Shown piece by piece: positions 41,331-50,562 of a stretch of DNA of 64,000 bases. Source of the DNA: DATEDA01 sp963789885 (GTDB lineage: Bacteria; Pseudomonadota; Gammaproteobacteria; Burkholderiales; SG8-39). The notes under the pieces are model-generated. The model saw only the letters and a list, made by a program, of their open reading frames with translations, was not told the origin of the DNA and ran no database searches. Both the position numbers and the translations under genes were made by a program. How positions within the stretch are numbered: the stretch's first letter is position 1; the number at the start of each line of letters is the position of its first letter. The stretch lies in the NCBI GenBank assembly GCA_963789885.1, contig CAWBNB010000071.1:186001-250000 (forward strand). Reading direction: 5' to 3'.

Positions 41331-42758
41331 TCAGTTCTTCTTCTCGGGCTGCGCCGGCTCGTCGGGCTTCTCGACCTTCGCGATGACCGGCTGGCCCTTC
41401 AGGTGGTTCATCGCCTGCTTCAGCTGGAAGTCGTCCGGCCCGCCGAGCTCGATCGGCTTGTCGTTCTTCGGGTCGGTGGCCGCCGAGGGTGCCGCCTTCG
41501 CTTCGGCGTCCGCCTTTTCCTTCTCCGCTTTCTTCTGGGCCTCGGCGTCCCGGTCGTTCGAGAGGTGCTTGTCGAGGTCGGCCTCGCGGATCCGGCTCGA
41601 GGGCGCGCCCGGCTCCTCGACGACGATGTCCGGGGTGATGCCCTTCGCCTGGATCGAGCGGCCCTGCGGCGTGTAGTAGCGCGCCGTCGTGAGCTTGATC
41701 GCGGTGTTGTTGCCGAGCGGCATGATCGTCTGGACCGAGCCCTTGCCGAAGGTCTGCGTGCCGATCACCGTCGCGCGCTTGTAGTCCTGCAGCGCGCCCG
41801 CGACGATCTCGGAGGCCGATGCGGAGCCGCCGTTCACCAGCACGACCATCGGCACCGTCTTGATCGCCGCCGGCAGGCTGCGGAGATAGTCGTCGCGCGT
41901 GCCGCGCAGGTAGTCCTCGGGGCTCGCGACGTACTTCCGCTTGGCGTCTTCGGTGCGGCCGTCGGTCGAAACCACCGTCGACTTGGGCGGCAGGAACGCC
42001 GCCGAGATCCCGACCGCGCCGTTCAGCAGGCCGCCCGGGTCGTTGCGGAGGTCGAGCACCAGACCCTTCAGCGGGCCGTCCTTGTAGAGCCCGTTGATGG
42101 CCTTCACCATGTTCTCGCCGGTGTGCTCCTGGAACTGGGACACGCGGACGTAGCCGTAGCCGGGCTCGAGCATCTTCGACTTCACGCTCTGCACGCGGAT
42201 CACGTCGCGCACGATCGAGACCTCGAACGGCTTCGACTCGCCCTTGCGCAGGATCGTGAGCCGGATGGTGCTCTTCGGCTTCCCGCGCATGCGCTTGACG
42301 GCGTCGTTGAGGTTCATGCCCTTCACCGGCGTGTCGTCGAGCTTGATGATCAGGTCGCCGGGCTTCAGGCCGGCGCGGAACGCGGGGGTGTCCTCGATCG
42401 GCGAGACCACCTTGACGAAGCCGTCTTCCATGCCGACCTCGATGCCGAGGCCGCCGAACTCGCCCTGGGTGCCGACCTGCAGCTCCTTGAACGCTTCCTG
42501 GTCGAGGTAGGCCGAATGCGGATCGAGGCCGGTCAGCATGCCGTTGATCGCCTCGGTGATGAGCTTCTTGTCCTCGACCGTCTCGACGTAGTTCGCCTTG
42601 ATCGAGCCGAAGACCTCGGCGAACGCGCGCAGCTCGTCCACCGGCAGCGGGAACTTCGCGGCCTCGCGCTGCGCGACCGCGGAGAAGTTGAGCGACAGCA
42701 TGACCCCCGCCAGCACTCCGACCAGCACCAGGCCTGCCTGCTTGAATTTGCTGCCCAT
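41331..42758 (-). CDS. ctpA: S41-family C-terminal processing peptidase
   Basis: 475 residues. N-terminal membrane/signal helix (LVLVGVLAGVMLSLN), PDZ domain around residues 95-180 (FGGLGIEVGMEDGFVKVVSPIEDTPA), and catalytic Ser in GGSASASEIVAG with Lys in TFGKGSVQT. Acts in the periplasm on cell-wall or envelope proteins. A low-complexity Lys/Glu/Ala tail of about 60 residues ends the protein. ATG at 42758 behind ggagtg. Confidence 0.93.
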   Translation of the reverse strand: MGSKFKQAGLVLVGVLAGVMLSLNFSAVAQREAAKFPLPVDELRAFAEVFGSIKANYVETVEDKKLITEAINGMLTGLDPHSAYLDQEAFKELQVGTQGEFGGLGIEVGMEDGFVKVVSPIEDTPAFRAGLKPGDLIIKLDDTPVKGMNLNDAVKRMRGKPKSTIRLTILRKGESKPFEVSIVRDVIRVQSVKSKMLEPGYGYVRVSQFQEHTGENMVKAINGLYKDGPLKGLVLDLRNDPGGLLNGAVGISAAFLPPKSTVVSTDGRTEDAKRKYVASPEDYLRGTRDDYLRSLPAAIKTVPMVVLVNGGSASASEIVAGALQDYKRATVIGTQTFGKGSVQTIMPLGNNTAIKLTTARYYTPQGRSIQAKGITPDIVVEEPGAPSSRIREADLDKHLSNDRDAEAQKKAEKEKADAEAKAAPSAATDPKNDKPIELGGPDDFQLKQAMNHLKGQPVIAKVEKPDEPAQPEKKN

Positions 42759-42793
42759 GAACGTCACTCCGAATGACACCAAATGGATCAAGA

Positions 42794-43963
42794 CTACCGC
42801 GATTGCAGCCACGGCACCGGATCGAACGCCCTGCCCTGATGCCTCAGCTCAAAGTATAAACCGGCCGATTCGTTCCCGCCGCTCGTACCGACGGTGGCAA
42901 CCGCGTCCCCGGCGTGAACTGCGTCACCCACCCGCTTCAATACGGCCTCGTTGTTGCCGTAGATGCTCAGGTAGTCGTCGCCATGGTCGACGATCAGCAG
43001 GTTACCGTAGCCCCGCATCCAGTCGGCGAACACCACCCGCCCGCCCGCCACGGCCTGCACCCCGGTGCCGGCCGGGGCCCGGAGGAAAATGCCCTTCGGG
43101 GACGGGCTTGCCGCCTGCTGTTGAGCGCCGAACCGGGTCAATAGTTCCCCTTGCACCGGCGGGCGGAGGCGTCCCTTGAGCCCGCCGAACGCGCCGATCG
43201 CCGGCGCGCCGGTGCCCGCTTCGGGCCGGGCGGCCCCGGGGCGCGGTGGCGGACGGACCGCCCGGGCGAGCTCCTCGACGAGCCGCGCCAGGCGCGCCTC
43301 GTTCTTCTGCGCGCTGGCAAGGTCGGTGCGTCCTTTGCGGACCTGCTCGCCGATCCTCGCAAGCACCTGTTTGCGCTCCGCTGCCTTCGCCCGCAGCGTG
43401 TCCCGTTCCGCCCGCGAGCGGACCTCGACCGACGCAAGCGCCGAAGCCTGCTCCCGCGCGCCAGCCTCCAGCGCCGCGAGCCGCGCCAGGTCGTCGCGCG
43501 CCCGGCCGACCAGTTCGCTTTGGGCGCGTGCGAGATAGCCCTCGTATACGAGCTGCCGCGCGACCGCGTGTGGATCGTCGCCGGAGAGCAGCGTCCGGGG
43601 AAGGCTCCGCTCGCCAAGGGTATAGCGCGCGTAGAGCATGCGGGCGAGCGTTCCCTGGCGGTGCTCGAGGTCCGCGCGCAGCGCCGCCGAGTCGGCGGCG
43701 ATCTTCGCGGCGTCCGCGCGCACACGCCCGCGCTCGAGCGCGAGCTCGGCTAGCCGCCGGTTGGCCTCCGAGATCGCGGTCTCGGACTCACGCAGCTCGT
43801 CGGCGGCCTCGGTGCGCGCGCCTTCGGCGGTCGCGAGCTCCTGCTTGAGGCGATCGATGCGGGCCCGGAGCTCGCGCAGGTCGTCCTCGCGCGGGGCCTG
43901 CGCGGCGACGCTGCCTGCCGCGGCGAGCGCCGCGAGGGCGAGGCGCGCGACCGGAAACCTCAA
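42794..43963 (-). CDS. envC: Murein hydrolase activator EnvC
   Basis: 389 residues: signal peptide (about 1-20, ending SVAAQ), long coiled coil (about 22-240) and a C-terminal LytM domain. The LytM domain has FADWMRGYGNLLIVDHGDDYLSIYGN but lacks the complete zinc ligand set, as expected for EnvC, which activates amidases during division rather than cutting murein. The TTG start overlaps the gpmA stop (TTGA). The gpmA-envC-ctpA order is usual in Betaproteobacteria. Confidence 0.9.
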   Translation of the reverse strand: MRFPVARLALAALAAAGSVAAQAPREDDLRELRARIDRLKQELATAEGARTEAADELRESETAISEANRRLAELALERGRVRADAAKIAADSAALRADLEHRQGTLARMLYARYTLGERSLPRTLLSGDDPHAVARQLVYEGYLARAQSELVGRARDDLARLAALEAGAREQASALASVEVRSRAERDTLRAKAAERKQVLARIGEQVRKGRTDLASAQKNEARLARLVEELARAVRPPPRPGAARPEAGTGAPAIGAFGGLKGRLRPPVQGELLTRFGAQQQAASPSPKGIFLRAPAGTGVQAVAGGRVVFADWMRGYGNLLIVDHGDDYLSIYGNNEAVLKRVGDAVHAGDAVATVGTSGGNESAGLYFELRHQGRAFDPVPWLQSR

Positions 43964-44709
43964 GTGGCGGCTTTTCCCTGGGCCGCCACCGCGTTCACCT
44001 TCGCCGCGATCGCAGCCTGGTCGCCCAGGTAGTAGTGGCGGATCGGCCGCAGCTCCGCGTCGAGCTCGTAGACGAGCGGGATCCCGGTCGGGATGTTGAG
44101 CCCGACGATGTCGGCGTCGCTTACGCCGTCGAGATGCTTCACCAGGGCGCGCAGGCTGTTGCCGTGCGCGGCGATGAGCACTCGGCGTCCGTCGCGCACG
44201 GCGGGCGCGATCGCCCCGTTCCAGAGCGGGAGGAAGCGCGCGACGGTGTCCTTGAGGCACTCGGTCAGCGGGATCTCGTCCGGCTTCAGCTCGCCGTAGC
44301 GCGGGTCGCCGACGACGCTGCGCGGATCGTCCCGCGCGAGCGCGGGCGGCGGGACGTCGTAGCTGCGGCGCCACTCGAGCACCTGCCGCTCGCCGAACTT
44401 CGCGGCCATCTCGGCCTTGTTCAGACCCTGGAGCGCGCCGTAGTGCCGTTCGTTCAGCCGCCACGAGTGCGCGACCGGGATCCACATCAGGTCCATCTGC
44501 TCGAGCGCGAGCCAGAGCGTCTTGATCGCGCGCTTGAGCACCGAGGTGTGGGCGAGATCGAACGTGAAACCGGCTTCCTTCAGCAGCCGGCCGGCGTCGC
44601 GCGCTTCCTCCTCGCCCTGCGGGGTGAGGCCGACGTCGGTCCAGCCGGTAAAGCGGTTCTCCCGGTTCCAGACGCTCTCGCCGTGGCGGAGGAGGACGAG
44701 CTTGATCAT
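43960..44709 (-). CDS. gpmA: 2,3-bisphosphoglycerate-dependent phosphoglycerate mutase
   Basis: 249 residues. Phosphohistidine motif LRHGESVWN at residues 7-15; second active-site segment IAAHGNSLRALVKHL. Interconverts 3- and 2-phosphoglycerate in glycolysis. Divergent from the rhodanese gene. Its stop is coupled to envC. Confidence 0.96.
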   Translation of the reverse strand: MIKLVLLRHGESVWNRENRFTGWTDVGLTPQGEEEARDAGRLLKEAGFTFDLAHTSVLKRAIKTLWLALEQMDLMWIPVAHSWRLNERHYGALQGLNKAEMAAKFGERQVLEWRRSYDVPPPALARDDPRSVVGDPRYGELKPDEIPLTECLKDTVARFLPLWNGAIAPAVRDGRRVLIAAHGNSLRALVKHLDGVSDADIVGLNIPTGIPLVYELDAELRPIRHYYLGDQAAIAAKVNAVAAQGKAAT

Positions 44710-44724
44710 CGCAGCAGGTCGATT

Positions 44725-44752
44725 TTGCGGTGCAGCTAAGCAATTCTATAAT
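44725..44752 (+). promoter_or_regulatory. Sigma-70 promoter of rhodanese-grxC-secB operon
   Basis: TTGCGG (44725-44730), 16-base spacer, perfect TATAAT (44747-44752). Transcription should begin near 44759, about 15 bases before the rhodanese ATG. Confidence 0.7.
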
Positions 44753-44773
44753 ATGCGGATTCGGGATCCGCCA

Positions 44774-45187
44774 ATGCTCCTCAAATTCGTCACCGAGAAC
44801 ATCTTTCTGATCGCCATCGCGTTCGTGAGCGGCGGGATGCTGGTGTGGCCGCTCGTGCGGCGCGGCACCGGCGGCCCGTCGGTGAACACGCTCGAGGCGA
44901 CGATGCTGATGAACAAGAAGGACTCGCTCGTGCTCGACGTGCGCGAGGCCGGCGAATTCGCCGAGGGTCACATCCTCAATGCGCGGAACATCCCGTTCGA
45001 CGAGCTCGCGACGCGGGTGAAGGAGATCGAGCGTTACAAGGACAAGCCGGTCGTCGTCTCCTGCGCCTCCGGCAACCGCGCGGGCGCGGCCGCCGGCGTG
45101 TTGCGGAAGAACGGCTTCACGAACGTGGTGAACCTGTCCGGCGGTATCGCGGCGTGGCGTCAGGCCGGCCTGCCGACGGAGAAGTGA
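44774..45187 (+). CDS. Membrane-anchored rhodanese-like sulfurtransferase
   Basis: 137 residues. One N-terminal membrane helix (about 9-27) and a rhodanese domain with catalytic Cys in VSCASGNRAGAA and the preceding LDVREAGEFAEGHI motif, like YibN. Role probably sulfane sulfur transfer. First gene of an operon with grxC one codon behind and secB. Confidence 0.9.
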   Translation: MLLKFVTENIFLIAIAFVSGGMLVWPLVRRGTGGPSVNTLEATMLMNKKDSLVLDVREAGEFAEGHILNARNIPFDELATRVKEIERYKDKPVVVSCASGNRAGAAAGVLRKNGFTNVVNLSGGIAAWRQAGLPTEK

Positions 45188-45448
45188 GTGCCGAAGGTGC
45201 GGATGTATCAGACGGACTGGTGTCCGTTCTGCCGCCGCGCCGAAGCGCTCCTGCGGCAGAAGGGCGTCGTCGAGATCGAGATGATCGACGTCGTCCTGGA
45301 CGCGAAGGGCCGGTCCGAGCTGCAGACGAAGACCGGGCGGCGCACCGTCCCGCAGATCTACATCGGCGACACGCACGTCGGCGGCTGCGACGACCTCCAG
45401 GCGCTGGATCGGGCGGGCAAGCTCGATCCGCTGCTCGCCGTCTCATGA
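45188..45448 (+). CDS. grxC: Glutaredoxin 3
   Basis: 86 residues, whole-length glutaredoxin. Active site reads CPFC (residues 12-15) where CPYC is usual; TVPQIYIGDTHVGGCDDL is the glutathione-binding cis-Pro region. Cytosolic disulfide reductase. GTG start directly after the rhodanese stop. Confidence 0.93.
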   Translation: MPKVRMYQTDWCPFCRRAEALLRQKGVVEIEMIDVVLDAKGRSELQTKTGRRTVPQIYIGDTHVGGCDDLQALDRAGKLDPLLAVS

Positions 45449-45494
45449 GCCCCGGCGCCCCGGCGCCGGATCCACAACACCGGAAGGAGCGCGA

Positions 45495-45959
45495 GTGAGC
45501 GACCAGCAGCCCGTCTTCAACATCGAGAAGATCTACGTCAAGGACGCCTCCCTCGAGGCGCCGCACGCCCCGCAGATCTTCCTCGAGCCGGCGCAGCCGC
45601 AGGTGGAAGTCCAGCTCGCCACCGCCGCGACGCGCGCGGCCGATGGGCTGTACGAGGCGGTGCTGACCATCACCGTCACCGCGAAGGCCGGCGACAAGAC
45701 CTGCTTCCTGGTCGAGGCGGCGCAGGCGGGCATCTTCCAGATCCGCAACGTGCCCGAGACCGACCTCGAGCCGATCCTCGGGATCGCCTGCGCGAACATC
45801 CTCTTCCCGTACGCCCGCGAGACGATCGCCGATCTGATCGCGCGCGCCGGATTCCCGGCGATCCACCTCGCGCCGGTGAACTTCGAGGCGATGTACGCGG
45901 CGCGCCAGGAGGCGCAAGGCCCGACCGGCGCGGGGCCGCGCATCGAGATCGCGCACTGA
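45495..45959 (+). CDS. secB: Protein-export chaperone SecB
   Basis: 154 residues. FNIEKIYVKDASLEAP and the helix region GIACANILFPYARETIADLI are diagnostic. Holds preproteins unfolded for SecA. GTG start behind aaggag. The grxC-secB-gpsA neighbourhood is widely conserved. Confidence 0.96.
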   Translation: MSDQQPVFNIEKIYVKDASLEAPHAPQIFLEPAQPQVEVQLATAATRAADGLYEAVLTITVTAKAGDKTCFLVEAAQAGIFQIRNVPETDLEPILGIACANILFPYARETIADLIARAGFPAIHLAPVNFEAMYAARQEAQGPTGAGPRIEIAH

Positions 45960-46390
45960 TGCGCACGGCCGCCCTCGCGCTCGCGCTGGTGCTGCCGATC
46001 GCGGCGCACGCCGAGTTCCGGTCGGTCGGCGAAGCCGCGGCGATCCTGTACGACGCGCCTTCGGTCAAGGCGACGAAGCTCTACGTCGCCGGGCGCAATC
46101 TCCCGGTCGAGGTGATCGCCGCCGACGGCGCGTGGGTCAAGGTCCGCGATCCGTTCGGCGGCCTGTCGTGGATCGAAGGCAAGGCGCTCGTCGCGCGGCG
46201 CACGGTATTCGTCAACGTGCCGGTGGCGGACGTGCGCCAGCGACCGGAGGTCACTGCGCCGCTCGCGTTCCAGGCGCAGGCCGGCGTCGTGCTGGAGCTG
46301 GTCGAGCCGGGTCAGACCGGCTGGGCGCGCGTGCGCCACGCCGATGGCGCGACCGGGTACGTGCGCATCGGGGCGGTCTGGGGGCTGTAG
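45959..46390 (+). CDS. Exported bacterial SH3-domain protein
   Basis: 143 residues: signal peptide (about 1-18, ALPIAAHA-like end) followed by two SH3-like repeats, one around VGEAAAILYDAPSVKATKLYV and one around VPVADVRQRPEVTAP. Likely periplasmic, peptidoglycan-binding. TGATG overlap with secB. Confidence 0.82.
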   Translation: MRTAALALALVLPIAAHAEFRSVGEAAAILYDAPSVKATKLYVAGRNLPVEVIAADGAWVKVRDPFGGLSWIEGKALVARRTVFVNVPVADVRQRPEVTAPLAFQAQAGVVLELVEPGQTGWARVRHADGATGYVRIGAVWGL

Positions 46391-46404
46391 CCCGGGCCGG
46401 CGCC

Positions 46405-47388
46405 GTGAACATCACGATCCTCGGCGCAGGAGCGTGGGGCACGGCGCTCGGGATCGCGTTCAGCGAGCGCCACGCCGTAACGCTCTGGGCGCGCGATCCG
46501 GCGCAACGCGCCGAGCTCGCCCGGGACCGGCGCAGCCGCTATCTCCGCGAAGTCTCGTTGCCGGCGGGCGTCGCGGTTGCGGACGATGCCCTCGCTGCGA
46601 TCGGCGCCGGGGATCTCGTCCTCGTTGCCACACCGACCGCCGGTCTTCGCAGCGCGCTCGAGCTCGTGCGGGACGCCGGCAAGCGGTTGCCGGTCGTCTG
46701 GGCGTGCAAGGGATTCGAGCAGGCAAGCGCCCGGCTGCCGCACCAGGTCGTCGCCGAGGTGCTCGCCGCGGACGCGCCGTGCGGCGCGCTCTCGGGGCCG
46801 AGCTTCGCGCTGGAGGTGGCGCGCGGCCTGCCGACCGCGCTTACCCTCGCGGCCGCGGACGCCGGTCTAGCGGAGACGCTCGCCCGCGAGCTCCACCAGC
46901 GGCGGCTGCGCGTCTATTTTTCGGACGACGTCGCCGGCGTGGAAGTCGGCGGAGCGGTGAAAAACGTGATGGCGATCGCGACCGGCATCGCCGACGGGCT
47001 CGGCCTCGGCCAGAACGCGCGGGCGGCGCTCATCACGCGCGGCCTCGCCGAGGTGATGCGGCTCGGGGTGGCGCTCGGCGGGCGCCCCGAGACCTTCATG
47101 GGCCTCGCCGGCGCGGGCGACCTCATTCTCACGTGCACCGGCGATCTCTCGCGCAACCGCCGGGTCGGCCTCGCGCTCGGGCGCGGCGAGCGGCTCGAGG
47201 CGATCCTCGCGCAGCTCGGGCACGTCGCCGAGGGCGTTTACACCGCGCGCGAGGTGGATCGGCTCGCGCGCGAGCGCGCGGTCGACATGCCGATCACGCG
47301 CGAGGTCTGCGCCGTGCTGTTCGAAGGGCGCGCACCGGCGGACGCGGTCGAGCAGCTGCTTGGCCGCGACCCGCGCGCCGAGCACTAG
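46405..47388 (+). CDS. gpsA: Glycerol-3-phosphate dehydrogenase [NAD(P)+]
   Basis: 327 residues. Rossmann motif ILGAGAWGTALG at the N-terminus; SGPSFALEVA and the catalytic lysine region GGAVKNVMAIATGIADGL; FMGLAGAGDLILTC. Makes sn-glycerol-3-phosphate for phospholipids. GTG start. Confidence 0.96.
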   Translation: MNITILGAGAWGTALGIAFSERHAVTLWARDPAQRAELARDRRSRYLREVSLPAGVAVADDALAAIGAGDLVLVATPTAGLRSALELVRDAGKRLPVVWACKGFEQASARLPHQVVAEVLAADAPCGALSGPSFALEVARGLPTALTLAAADAGLAETLARELHQRRLRVYFSDDVAGVEVGGAVKNVMAIATGIADGLGLGQNARAALITRGLAEVMRLGVALGGRPETFMGLAGAGDLILTCTGDLSRNRRVGLALGRGERLEAILAQLGHVAEGVYTAREVDRLARERAVDMPITREVCAVLFEGRAPADAVEQLLGRDPRAEH

Positions 47389-47406
47389 CCGGCAGGGGAA
47401 TTCTAG

Positions 47407-47431
47407 GGCGGTCCGCCCGGAGCGGACCGCC
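47407..47431. terminator. Terminator hairpin between gpsA and dodecin genes
   Basis: Perfect ten-base stem GGCGGTCCGC (47407-47416) / GCGGACCGCC (47422-47431) with a five-base loop, located between two convergent genes. No long T-run on either side, so it may act in both directions but weakly. Confidence 0.6.
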
Positions 47432-47440
47432 GCGGCGTCG

Positions 47441-47665
47441 CTAGTCCTCGTACTTGAACGAGAGCTGCACCCGCACCCGGTAGGCGACCACCTTCCCGTT
47501 CAGGACCTTCATGTCCATCTTGGTGACCTCGGCGATCCGCAGGTCGCGGAGCGACTTGGCGGCGGTGCCGACCGCGGATTTGGCCGCGTCCTCCCACGAG
47601 TCTTTGCTCGAGCCGATGACGTCGATCACGCGATAGACGCCTTCGCCGCCTTTCTTCTTGGCCAT
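47441..47665 (-). CDS. Dodecin flavoprotein
   Basis: 74 residues. VYRVIDVIGSSKDSWEDAAKSAV and the beta strand KVVAYRVRVQLSFKYE match dodecin, a dodecameric flavin or CoA-binding storage protein. Well-placed gaagga ribosome-binding site. Convergent with gpsA. Confidence 0.92.
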   Translation of the reverse strand: MAKKKGGEGVYRVIDVIGSSKDSWEDAAKSAVGTAAKSLRDLRIAEVTKMDMKVLNGKVVAYRVRVQLSFKYED

Positions 47666-47727
47666 GGTTCGCTTCTCCTTCGGGGCTGTTTGATCGGGGA
47701 TGCCGGGCGTCGACCCGGGCGAAATCA

Positions 47728-48210
47728 TCATACCCGCCTTCCGTTCGGCGCGGCGCCGGCGAACCCGGCCTGCCGCCACGCTTCGTAGACGACCACGGCG
47801 ACCGCGTTGGAGAGGTTCAGGCTGCGGCTCCCGGCGACCATCGGCAGCCGGAGACGTTGCGTCGGCGCGATCGTCGCCAGCACGGCGTCCGGCAGCCCGC
47901 GGGTTTCGGGGCCGAATACGAACGCGTCGTTCGCGGCGTATCGGGCGTCGGCGTAGCTCGCCGCGGCACGCGTCGAGAACGCGAAGAGCCGACGCCCGGA
48001 AAGCCGCGCCAGCGCGGCATCCCAGTCGTCGTGGATGACCGCCGACCGGATGTCGTCGTAGTCGAGGCCCGCGCGCGCGAGCGCGCGGTCGGTGAGGAGG
48101 AAGCCGAGCGGCTTCACCAGGTGGAGCCGGCAGCCGGTGTTCGCGCACAGGCGGAGCACGTTGCCGGTGTTCGGCGGGATTTCGGGCTCGAAGAGGACGA
48201 CGTCGAACAC
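47728..48210 (-). CDS. trmL: tRNA (cytidine/uridine-34-2'-O)-methyltransferase
   Basis: 160 residues, SPOUT fold. FEPEIPPNTGNVLRLCANTG at the start, FGPETRGLP and the knot-forming RSLNLSNAVAVVVYEAWRQ near the end. Methylates the wobble base of tRNA-Leu. The GTG at 48210 gives the standard MFDVVLFEPEIP start; the open frame reaches 48267 inside comF. Confidence 0.94.
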   Translation of the reverse strand: MFDVVLFEPEIPPNTGNVLRLCANTGCRLHLVKPLGFLLTDRALARAGLDYDDIRSAVIHDDWDAALARLSGRRLFAFSTRAAASYADARYAANDAFVFGPETRGLPDAVLATIAPTQRLRLPMVAGSRSLNLSNAVAVVVYEAWRQAGFAGAAPNGRRV

Positions 48211-48214
48211 GGGA

Positions 48215-48916
48215 TCAGGCGCGGGGCCAGGTTCTGGCGACGACCCAGTTCTCGACGTGCTCGGCACCGGCGCGCTTCAGCGTCCGCGCCAGTTCTTCGA
48301 GGCTCGCACCCGTGGTCATGACGTCGTCGATCACCGCGAGCGTGCGGCCGGCGACGCCCAGGCCGCACTCGAACGCGCCGCGGACGTTCGCCGCGCGCGC
48401 GTCGTGCGGCAGGTCGGTCTGCGGGGCGGTGTCGCGCACGCGACGCGCGAGTCCGGGTGCGAGCGGAAGACCGGTGGCGCGCGCGAGATGGCGGGCGATC
48501 TCGAGCGCCTGGTTGAAGCCGCGTTCGACGAGCCGCGCCGGGCCGAGCGGCATCGGCACGAGCGCGTCGACGCGCCGTCCGGCCACGCGGTCGGCGAGCG
48601 CGGCGCCGAACGCTTCCGCGAGGGCGAGACGCCCGCCGAACTTGAGCGCCAGTACGAGACGGTCGACCGGGAACTCGTAGCGCCACGGCGCGATCGTCGC
48701 GTCGAACTGCGGCGGGCGGGCAGTGCACGCGCCGCATACCGCGCCGCCGGGGCTCGGGCCCGCGCACCGGGGGCAGCCGTCCGCGATCTGCGGCAGGTCG
48801 GCCGCGCACGCGGCGCAGAGGAGCCGCTCGCCGCTCGCGGCGGCGCAGAGCACGCAATCCTGCCCGAGCACCGAGCGGGCGAGGAGCGAACGCAGGTCGC
48901 GCCAGCCGAGCGCCAT
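48215..48916 (-). CDS. comF: ComF/GntX-family phosphoribosyltransferase-like protein
   Basis: 233 residues. N-terminal zinc-ribbon cysteines CVLC ... CAAC ... CPRC ... CGAC (about residues 21-64), C-terminal PRTase domain with VIDDVMTTGAS. Needed for DNA uptake in competent species; in others, gluconate-related (GntX). Divergent from bioC, four bases upstream of trmL. Confidence 0.9.
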   Translation of the reverse strand: MALGWRDLRSLLARSVLGQDCVLCAAASGERLLCAACAADLPQIADGCPRCAGPSPGGAVCGACTARPPQFDATIAPWRYEFPVDRLVLALKFGGRLALAEAFGAALADRVAGRRVDALVPMPLGPARLVERGFNQALEIARHLARATGLPLAPGLARRVRDTAPQTDLPHDARAANVRGAFECGLGVAGRTLAVIDDVMTTGASLEELARTLKRAGAEHVENWVVARTWPRA

Positions 48917-49041
48917 CCGGGGAGGCTAATCACCCGCGCGGAGGCGGTCAACGCGCGTGCGCTACACTGGGTCGACCCCGGATTGCCGCAAGGCCTGCTG
49001 CAAATGCGCTTCGTTCCGCAAGCGACCGGCGTCGCCGCAGG

Positions 49042-49938
49042 GTGAGCGGCGACGACGCCTGGCTCGACCGCGCGGCAGCGCGGCGCTGGTTCGAGCGTGC
49101 CGTTGCCGGCGCAGAGGACCCGGTCGCGCGCGAGATCGAGAGCCGGATGGCGTCGCGGCTCGATCTCGTGAAGCACGCGCCCGGGCGCATCGTCGACGTG
49201 GGGTGCGGGGCGGGCGCGAGCAGCGCGCTTCTCCGCGGGCGCTACCCGCGCGCCGAGATCGTCCTCGCCGATTTCGCAGCCGCGCCGCTCGCCCGCGCGC
49301 GCCGCGCGCCGTCCCTCGCGGCACGACTGCGCGCGGCGTTCGGCGCCGCGCGGGAGCACTTCGTCTGCGCCGACATGGACGCGCTCCCGCTGGCGAGCGG
49401 TGCCTGCGGAATGCTGTGGTCGAACCTCGCGCTGGCGTGGGCGCCGGACCCGGCGGCGACGCTGCGCGAATGGCACCGCGTCCTCGAAGTGGGCGGTCTT
49501 CTCATGTTCACGTCCTACGGTCCCGATACGCTGAAGGAGTTGCGCGCCGCGTTCGCCGGCGCGGACGACGCCCCGCACGTGCACCCGTTCGTGGACATGC
49601 ACGATCTCGGGGACGCGCTGGTCGCGAGCGGGTTCGCCGATCCGGTGATGGACATGGAGCTCCTGACGGTCACCTATGCGCGTCCCGAGGACCTCTTCCG
49701 CGATCTGCGCGCGACCGGACAACGCAACGCGCACGGACGCCGCCGGCGCAGCGTCGGCGGTCGCGGCCGCTGGCAGCGCATGCGCGCTGCCTACGCGGCG
49801 CTCGCGCGCGACGGCCGCGTGCCGGCCACGTTCGAGATCGTCTACGGGCACGCGTGGAAGGCAGCGCCGCGCACGCTCGCTGACGGCCGCGCGATAATCC
49901 GCGTTGATCGCGCGCCGCGGACCCGAAAACCCGATTGA
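49042..49938 (+). CDS. bioC: Malonyl-ACP O-methyltransferase BioC
   Basis: 298 residues. SAM-binding motif VDVGCGAGASSALL near residue 52, WSNLALAWAPDP, and the C-terminal FEIVYGHAWK. Starts biotin synthesis by masking malonyl-ACP. GTG start. The comF-bioC divergent pair is common in this group. The Arg-rich stretch near residue 235 is unusual but in frame. Confidence 0.85.
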   Translation: MSGDDAWLDRAAARRWFERAVAGAEDPVAREIESRMASRLDLVKHAPGRIVDVGCGAGASSALLRGRYPRAEIVLADFAAAPLARARRAPSLAARLRAAFGAAREHFVCADMDALPLASGACGMLWSNLALAWAPDPAATLREWHRVLEVGGLLMFTSYGPDTLKELRAAFAGADDAPHVHPFVDMHDLGDALVASGFADPVMDMELLTVTYARPEDLFRDLRATGQRNAHGRRRRSVGGRGRWQRMRAAYAALARDGRVPATFEIVYGHAWKAAPRTLADGRAIIRVDRAPRTRKPD

Positions 49939-50043
49939 TTCCCGGTCGTTACGCGCGTGGTTCGGCTTGCTGCGCGGGGGCGCCGTGTGCTACCTTAGCG
50001 CGCCTTGACGCGCTGCCGCGCTGACGGGCGCGAGGTGAGCGGC

Positions 50044-50562
50044 GTGGGCGAAGCGCGCAATGACATCCATCCGGCCGTGACGGATCCCGGGTTCAGCCTC
50101 ACGGTGAAGCGCAACTGCTCCATATCGCCGCGCGCGCTCGCGGTGCTGCTCGCGCTCATCGCCTGCTTCGCGTTCGCAATCGGCGTCGCGTTCGCGCTGC
50201 ACGGCGCGTGGCCGATCCTGCCGTTCGCCGGCCTCGAGGTCGCGGCGCTCGCCGCGGCCTTCTACCTGAACGGGCGGCACGCGGCGGACTACGAGCGCAT
50301 CGCGCTGGAAGACGGGTCGCTCGTGGTGGAGGTGCGCGACGGGGAGCAGGTGGCGACACACCGCTTCAACCTGCACTGGGTGCAGCTCGACGTGAGCGAG
50401 ACGCCGCGCGACGTGCGCCTCGCGCTGCGGTCGCACGGCAGGGAGCTTGAGATCGGGCGCCACTTGGATGGGCCCGGCCGCGAACGGCTCGCGCAGGAGG
50501 TGCGCGGGCGGCTCGCGCAGGCGCGAACGGCGAGAATTCAGTTTCAAACGGGGAGCCGATGA
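50044..50562 (+). CDS. DUF2244 integral membrane protein
   Basis: 172 residues from the GTG at 50044, which has gaggtgagc upstream; GTG 50035 and TTG 50005 are alternatives. Two membrane helices (ALAVLLALIACFAFAIGVAFAL and PFAGLEVAALAAAFYL) precede a soluble PH-like domain. The family is regularly the first gene of cytochrome oxidase operons, as here; its function is unknown. ATGA overlap with coxB. Confidence 0.82.
   Translation: MGEARNDIHPAVTDPGFSLTVKRNCSISPRALAVLLALIACFAFAIGVAFALHGAWPILPFAGLEVAALAAAFYLNGRHAADYERIALEDGSLVVEVRDGEQVATHRFNLHWVQLDVSETPRDVRLALRSHGRELEIGRHLDGPGRERLAQEVRGRLAQARTARIQFQTGSR

Noticed and set aside
42794..45376. 860-codon continuous frame extending upstream of envC
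   Set aside because: The upstream part runs through gpmA and antisense to the rhodanese gene; the envC start at 43963 with a signal peptide explains the real gene.
47688..47702. TTTGATCGGGGATG upstream of dodecin as an FNR box
   Set aside because: Only one half-site is present.
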